The notes beneath the pieces were generated by a model that saw nothing but the letters and a program-made list of their open reading frames with translations, ran no database searches and was not told the DNA's origin. Made by a program: the position numbers and the translations under genes. Source: Siphonodentalium dalli (taxonomy: Eukaryota > Mollusca > Scaphopoda > Gadilida > Siphonodentaliidae). From it: a stretch of DNA of 64,000 nt. The stretch lies in contig CP136065.1 in assembly GCA_032622095.1 (NCBI GenBank), positions 68,477,675 to 68,541,674 of the forward strand, read 5' to 3'. Shown here piece after piece: positions 14,401 to 23,400 of this stretch. Positions within the stretch are counted from its first letter, which is position 1. Each line of letters starts with the position of its first letter.

Positions 14401-17400
14401 CCCCTTTTCTGCCCCTGACAACAACGGCGTCACTTTAGAAAATTCTAACCCCGACCATTATCTTTCTCGTAAAAAGCTACTCCTAGTAGACCCCTTTGGC
14501 ATCATCTAGATGGTCCCATGTGAATGTCTATAGAACACAGACAGACAGACAGACAGACAGACATTCGCAAATATAGATATAGATATATATAGGGAGCCTC
14601 CCATATATAAGAGAATGCACTGGCTAACAAGTTCAAGGTAAATATTGTTAGGCCAATGTATTGTCTTGTATATGCGAGGCTACCTATATATGGGAGACTC
14701 GCAAATATAATAGAATGCATATAGGCACAGGATTTTCGCAAAATTTCAGGAAGCTCCATTCATGGAAGGTTTAATAAGATACATAGAAATTACAATATAA
14801 TACAAAACCGGAGCAAATATTGTTTCAAAGAATATGGAAACTTGGCAATCAAAGAAATTCCATACAGATTTGAGAAAAATCTATTTTAAAATATCATGAA
14901 ATTTTGGCAAAAAGTACATGTTGCTGACTATTAATATTGTCAGTTCAAAATATTGGAGCAAAAATAAGATGACAAAAATCACTGCAGACCGAACGACTCG
15001 TATACAATGCATTGGTCACATTGGGATATAAATACTTGAATATTCCTTACCAGCCACAAAAAAATCGAAAAATACTTGCAATCATCACTATTTTTATACA
15101 GACATCGCGAAAATCGAAAAAAACATCCGTAATACGAAAAAAAAAATCACAAACGATCATAATTAAAACTCTCTTGGATATCTAACGCTTTGAGCGACGG
15201 ATGCACGGGCGCTCTTTATCAAAGTTGATGATTGGGTTGTTTGCTTGGCTGACACAAATTCAAAACGTGTTAAAACTCCCCCCTCTTTGAAAGTCGATAT
15301 ATGACCATTAAAACCTCATGCTGGTGGACTCGTTGGCCCAATCCAGTTATTATCGGACATAGAAAACTTATATATGCTGGTTTTGTGGCGTCAAATTTGA
15401 CAGGGCATCTTTAAGAATCAATACAGAAAACAAGGCGGTTAGTAGGGAACCCCATTTCATCTCTAACATGCGGTGACCAGCAGTGACAACTCTATTCAAG
15501 ACCACTTTACTATGGTTATAGCTATATTCATCACCACTATTCATCACCACTTTACCAGGGGTTATAGCTATATTCATGACCAATTTGGCCAGGGATGATA
15601 ACTCTATGCATGACCACTTGACCAGGGGTGATAACTCTGTGCAGGACCACTTGACCAGGGGTGATAACACTATTCAGGACTCCCTTTACCAGGGGTAATA
15701 ACACTATTCAGGAACACTATTCAGGGGTGATAACTGTATGCATGACCCCTTTAACAGGGGTGAAAATAATATTCAAGACCACTTGACCAGGGATAATAAC
15801 TCTATTCACGACCACTTGACCAGGAATTATAACTCTATTCATGACCACTTTACAAGGGGTGATAACTCTATTCATGAGCACTTGACCATGAGTGATTACT
15901 CTATTCAGGACCACTTCACCAGGTGTAACTAACCTTCGTCGTCGCTGTCAAAATTATAATCATCCTCTGGATTAAAACCAGGCGCAGACGATACATTTAC
16001 GGACGTCGACTGTATGTTTTCTCCCTTCTGTGGTCCGTTGAGCAGCGAGGGTGTGGTAAGGAACAAACTCCCACGTCTGTCGGTATCAGCGAGTGTCGTA
16101 TGGACCAAAGTACTGCCTTTTCGGTGACGTATGTCAGGGAACATGTCGTCATATCCTGAATAAGATCAACTGTCTGATAATGAAATCTAATAATAATGCT
16201 TTGATGACTCAATCATGTTGTGAAATTAATAAAGGGTTTCTAGGAATGCTGATAGAACGAGGGTAAGTCCTAAACCACTGGTATGCACACAAGCGATGCT
16301 ATTTCTGGGGTACATATTGTGGGGTGAGCCAAGGGTTCTAATGACATGTCAACTAAATGTAAAGAAGAGAATCGGTAGCTTAGCGGCATACAATATAGTT
16401 ATAAATCACAGCAAGAACACTATCATCACATCTGACAGATGGAAGTGAAAAGATCTTAACCTGATGTAGGGTCTTAATAATTTAGAAAATAATTTAGAGG
16501 TCTGCAAGAGGCGTATGAAATTTATAGCCAAAAGGTTTAATTTAGACATTTAATAACTATACATGTATGTTGCAGAAGATAAATTATATGCATATGTAGT
16601 CTTTAGGAATGGAGCATTCAATGTTCAAAGGTCAAAATTTCACTGATATCATCATCAGTTCCAACAACCCGGTAGCGATTCCTCTAACCCTTTACCCAAC
16701 AGAAGGGCCCTGTGCCAATGCATTCTCTTATATATGCGAGTCGACCATAGGTCGCCTCGCATATATAAGAGAATGCATTGGCTTAACACATTAAAAATTA
16801 TAAAATTGTTAAAGAGTGTAAGAAAAAATGGTAAAAAGTGTTAAAAAAAGATTTTTGTTTAGGCCAATGCATTCTCTTATATATGCGAGGCGACCTATGG
16901 TCGACTCGCATATATAAGAGAATGCATTGGCACAGGGCATAACTGTAACCATCACAATGTGGTCAAGGAGCCGGTTCCAATGATATCCATATTTGTATGG
17001 TTTTATTGAGACAGACCGAAGATATTTTAGGCTGTTGAAGCTTTATTTGGCCGGTTTTGGCCGGTTTGTTGGGTAATGGGCTAAGCGAAAAACACCGCTT
17101 TTCGGCACTCAGGGGACATGTCATATCCTTAGAAAAAAATATGAATTGTCTGGTATTGAAATCTAATGATAAGGCTGTAATGACTCAATCGTGAATTAAA
17201 GATACGGGCGGTGTTGGCGGTGGGTATGCTGTTAAAATATTCACCTCCGTCAAAAACCGCCATAAACAGAAGGAATAGTAAGATATAGACAGATTTTGTT
17301 CTTATGCCAATCAGAAATAAGGCATAAACAGTATGTTATTGTCAATTTCCCACCTTTGTTATGTAAACAAAACAAAACACGTTACGTTTCCTGGCTTTTG

Positions 17401-20400
17401 TTTAGACCCGGATATGGCAAACATAAAGAGCGTTATTTGTTACTGTTTTCCTGATATGGAAATAATAAAGAGCGCTTATATAATTGTTGTGTGATTAACC
17501 AATAGAATTGCGCTGTGTTATGTAAACAGAAACACAACTTCTGTAACACGAGCAGTCTCTTGTTTACGTACACAATCGTACGTCTTGAAGACTATACACT
17601 ATTTACGCGCTGCTTATGTTTGGCATATGAGCGGAACTGTATATATTTTGGTGTTCCTTCTGTTGATGGCGATTTGAATAAATATAAATATTTCTGCAAC
17701 GAACGCCGCCCGTGCATTTAACATGAAATATAATACTGAGTTCAGGAACATAACTGTGTTTACACGATTTACAATATGGCTGCCATTACCTATAACGTCA
17801 TTGTCATCATCGCCGTCTTCATCAGCATCGTCATTATCTTCGTCGTCTTCATCGTCATTTTGATAATCATCATCACAGCATTATGATTTATCTTGTCATC
17901 GTCATGATCATCATTATCATCGTCATCATCAGTATTATCGTCATCATGATTATCGCCGTCATCGCCATTGCTATCATCATCGTCGTCATAATTGTCATCA
18001 TCATCAGTATATATCTACACTTACCCAGGCGTTCCTCACAGATAAACTAATCACATGTAAATATGATACGATTATTGTTGGTTTGCAAAAAAATATACTG
18101 GTCGGTCACCTGTAAAGTGAAGGTTATACTGACAATTTGGGTCAGACATCTCAGTCGGCTAGCATCAGTAAATTAGACCTCAGCAGAGTGAGGTTCGCAG
18201 AAGGTGAATTTTGGTTATGCTAGCCCACCATGCTGGACAGCTTCACTAAATTCAACCTCTGGGGACCTCCTTCTGCAAATGACAGACACACATTTCAAGG
18301 TTTCCTTGGGTAATGAGACTATCAGACCTAACCATGAAAATGACACCTTTTAAATCTGTTTTACTAAATTTGTTATTAGGAATATCATCCCAAATGTATT
18401 CCTTGTTCACTCTTGTTTCCAATCTTGTTTCACTACCTATTTACAAGTCATTAAATATGCATGTATATGTGCCATCCTACCATACCGTTTTGATTTCACC
18501 TTTATTATTGACTATAAAAATAGATGGCGTGAAACAATTCTATCTCAATCTGCTTCAATATATACATGTCCAGGTCCATTACCTGTGGGTGAAATGGTAT
18601 TGTAGGTGAGTATTGTGTAGAAATGTGGTGACTTGTCGAAGGTCCCGGGCCAGTCAGTATGCTATAAACTATGGTTTGATGTCTGGAAGGAAGAGGTGTG
18701 CCACGTTCCCCGTGTTTACATTTTGCGTTACCGTGTGTATGGTTCCCCTGTCGCTCACACGAGGCCAGTCGGTGTATATGGCTATAATGCCATGACAATG
18801 ATCACTGAGTCAGGCTATTGCCTTTATTAATTTAATATATTAAATTTAAAAAACGAATTATATCGCTGCTTTAAAATCTAAAAGAAAGTGCTGGGAAATA
18901 TATTGTACAGGGATCAACCTGCATGCCCGACATTCCCATCAACGCTGATTACGATATCAAGTTTTAATTAGGTCAAATGTCCAATTTAACCCTGAAACAG
19001 TTTCGATATGTCATGACCACCATCCATAAGGTGGATTGCCTAACAGTATTCTTCTTTTAAGTTGGGTATAAGATGTAATTTAAATAGTTTTTTGTCCAAC
19101 AGCTGACAACAGCATACCTATAGGCCCGATAAAGCCAACATATTATTGCTTTATATAGTACACTATATCAAATATCCCGGTGTTCTCAACAGTTGTTGTA
19201 CACAAAGATAATTAATGCAAACATGTAAAGTCGTTTCGGGAGTTTTGTATTCGGTTTTATTGTCAAACGCACTTTATTAAGTGATTTAGCTAACAGAAAA
19301 ATTGGCCACTTCGAGTTATGCCTGCCAGAAAGCCTGCATTTGTACCGGTATTGGAACCTCAGACCATATATAGACCCCTACAGCTAAATGTGTTCTAAAT
19401 AATTTTCATTACTCATTTTTGTTCCGGCCCGACATAACCAACCACCACCGCCTTGTGTCTGGAAAGAAAACTTTTTACTAAAATTTATACCCAAATGGGA
19501 CTATTACAAAATGTCGTAATTACATAAATGGGTTATATATAAGCAGTAGCTCACCTTATCGGAATATTTCCCGCTTGTGTATTGCGATAAATTCGGCCCG
19601 AGTAATGAGATATATTCCTCGTATCATGTACGGTATTTTGCACTATTCTCGGACTCAAATTCATTCATTTGTTGCACAATTATGTTCTGTTGAATAGTGT
19701 CGGATATTGTTTATACAATAACTTGGTATATAGGTATAGAGGCTCCAATCAATTACGAAAATATATACGTAATGGCAGCGGTCAGACCAGCGTAACTCTG
19801 CCTTACAGCTTGGCCTAAAGACTGACAGTCTTGCATGGGATCCAATCACGCGTATTAGTATTCCCAATTCGACCACAATGATAACAAACTACTAAAGCAA
19901 TCGAACCAGGCCATCGTCGGTCAGCGTTTATTGTTCAGATGAAACAATAGGAAGACATGTACATACACATGAATTCACTTTACTCCACCTATTCTTCCAA
20001 TGCTGTGCACAAGTGACTGCACTCCACTGATTTCGCGCCGAAATCAATTCTCATGTAACAACTTTTCAAACTCCGCCTACATTATTCATCGAGCTGTGAA
20101 CACAATACTTTCGCGCTAATACAAGAAAACGCCCGAAAGTTATCAATTTTGCCACCCTGTATGGTGCTTATTTGGGGCCGTAGGCCTGTGTGTATTTAAA
20201 TTAGATATCTTGAGGTTGGCTATACTGTGGTTCTACCAGAATTTTATGAGCCGTCATTAAGGTCAGTCAACGAAAGTGCAAACATATTGCTGGAAATCAT
20301 TCTATTTGGTAACTCCTATAATATGACATTATAACATCCCATTGCTTTTCTACCTTTCTCCCCCTTGTGATTTGAAACAGCTTGACAGTGTTGTGCAATA

Positions 20401-23400
20401 AGCATGACCCGTGTAGACCTGTGTATGACACAGGTATTTGGCACAATAGACCCCCCCAAAGCCATATATATATAACACAAAGTAACTATCTATCTGGTGG
20501 CCGAATTCCCACCACTCGGCGTTGTCAAGCTGTAGATAACATTTTGTTTTGAATGTATTCAAACTAAGAACACGTTTGGTTCCCGAAGGACTCGATCAGA
20601 TGATTGTATCAACAGTTACAGGCATCAGAACAGAACAATTCTGGCCAAAATTTCTGATCGGACATTTAGTGGCACACCGGCTGAAAAACAATTACGATCA
20701 GACCAGTTTGTGTCTAATTGGATAAATTTCTGGTAAATTTCAATTCATTTCAGCTCATAAAAGAATCTCTTCTTGCACCCATGACAGAGATGTGCAGTTA
20801 AATAGCTTTCACGAAAGTGGGATATGTAATTGGTCTTCCATTTTGGCGACCGTGGAACAAATTACACTTCGCACTTTCTTGAGAGCTATTTAACTACATA
20901 GTGCCATAAGAGCCATATAAGAAACATTTTGTATGGGTTAAATGAACAAAAGTTTACCTGAAATATAAGTATTGATGAATGTCACCGACGAAAAATGGCT
21001 GTCCTCTCGTAAAATTCCTTTATTCGGTGAGCCCAGTAAACGTCCGACAAGATATTTTGGGTGGTGGGGTCTATTGTGCCAAATACCTGTGGTGTAATAT
21101 TGTTGAGGTAATATTCACTTATTGGTGCATCATTTGCGTTGGATAAATATAATATATGATTAATGGTACAGTGTAACAGACTGTCTTGAAATCCTCCATG
21201 TTGGAAGGTACCATCCGTATGCTTCAGCATAATTGTCCACCCTGTACTCCTGTTCCACACATAGGCGTATTTGCACCCAGAGGCTAGACGCTATTGATGG
21301 CTTCATAATATTGTTGCGTACCTAATAGCCTGATCAATAGACACGAAATGCGGTTTGGCAAACATCGATTCCAACTTCAACGCTATATATTGTTGACACA
21401 CCTAGGTTATTTATTGACAGTTATCAGGCAACTAGAACTACATGTATGTTGTATAAAACCATAAGTTGGACTCCAAGAGAGAAGTCGAAAAAGGCATAAC
21501 TCCGTCAAAAATGTATGGACCTGACAAAAATCAAACTTAACTTATTTCCGTGATTAATCTGCATAGCACATGAACCAATGAAACAAATCGTACAACTGCA
21601 CTAAAGTTATCATCATATTCTATATAAATTCTCTGACCACACGTCTCCCGAAAAAAACTGGTTTTCGTGGGAGATTGGCTTTGGTAAAAATATAAATAAA
21701 CTCTGTAAAAAATGTGGGTTTTTTTTCTGACGCCCATATACAGGTTGCGTAACAATATCCTAAAGTTTCAATGCTCTACTCTCTACAATTTTGACTGTCG
21801 GAGGAGTTGCTTACACAAGGAATGTATCCAAAACAAAAACGGTCAAAAGTTAAGAAAGGGGAATAGCTCGCTTCAACTAATATTTCCAATCGTCCATATA
21901 CATGCAGCACGTCAATATATTGGTAACAATATCCGAAAGTCTCAATTCCTCACATTCAAAACTGGGGAGGAGTTGACCACACAAAGATGTACCCATAATG
22001 TGTGTCGGATATACGAACAGATCGACGGACGGACGGCTAACATCATTTATGTAGTCCCCCGAGAATTAATTTTCGGGGCACAAAAAGTAGCATAATACGA
22101 ACAAAATTAATTGAACCGGACCAATATTTAAACCTGACAGGAATTTACATGTGGTTAATCCACATGGCAACTGTATTTGAAAGCAATCGCATATACCTAC
22201 ATCTATAACAAAGGTATGCATCCAAACATTGAAATAGGACTACTTACTTTTCACAAGAAACGTAAATAATCCTGGAAATTAATGTCTATACCAACACATT
22301 ATCTATGAATTAATAGAACACATACACATAGTCCGCAAGCAAAGCTCCACGGTGGGTATACAACACAGGATAATATTGAAAAGCCGATGTTAATCAGGAG
22401 AATATAACTTCGCCACCTATAGATTTACCATGAAGGATTAATGGACGAAGCTTAATCACTTTATGTACATTTTACGCTAAATTAAACGCATGGTTTATAG
22501 CTGTGTGTGGGGGCAAGAATAAGCAATCAGTTATCGAATAATAACGCACATTGCATGGTGCATAGCTTTCGGCCATTTAATTTAGTCAATATTAGTGATG
22601 TCCTATCCAATCTGACACCATAAAACCAACATACATGTAGGATTGTAGGTACGTTTTCAATACGAGAACATAAATTGACTCATGATCCCATTAGTAGGAA
22701 GTTTGATGGCCATAAAGAGGAAGTTATAACACGTTTTGAATTTTTGTCAGCCAAGCAAAGAATGCAATGATCGTCTCTTATAAAGAGCGTCCAGGGTTCC
22801 GTCGTCCTAAAGTAGTAGATAATAAAGAGCAATTTTAATTATGAGCTTTTGTGGTAGAGTTCTATGAATAATTATGTATATTTTCGCGATACATGTGCAT
22901 GCTAAAATATATATACGAATGATGTCGATTTAAATTATTTTTCATCATTATTTTGCATCCATGGTAAGCTGAAGTTCTCTTTGACATTTTTGTCAAATAT
23001 GGTGTCAAATTAAATCGGACCATGAACCTTTCAACTGGTGACGTATGATTGGAACTTCGTTTGCTGAACCGAAGAAGGCCAAAAGGCACACGATGAGATA
23101 ACAAAAGATACTTAGTCGAGGTTGACGATTATATATCCATTAATATTCAATCGTAATAAGTACGGCAACCTTTCTTATGAATACACAAATATCCCGTTTA
23201 ATTCCCAATATATTCATATATTCATACATATCATTGTGAATTGCATGCACTAACATTTCTTCTCAATATGTGTTGTTATACGATGAGAGCATCTAATAAA
23301 TTGAATTGAATTGAATTGTCACGCGAGGTTATATAGATTGAGGTTAGGATTTTTGACTAAATAACGGAGATGTTTCAAGAAGTGTTTTTAAAGAGAATCC

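Noticed and set aside
15368-15932. Repetitive open frames on both strands
   Set aside because: They come from a 33-bp tandem repeat whose length is a multiple of three; the region is intronic.
19546-19615. Extra LRR gene exon ending GATAAG/GTGAGC
   Set aside because: Joining it to exon b in the required phase puts a TAA in frame, and no clear acceptor was found.
21712-22095. 127-codon frame
   Set aside because: It covers a hairpin-tailed dispersed repeat and has no recognisable domain.
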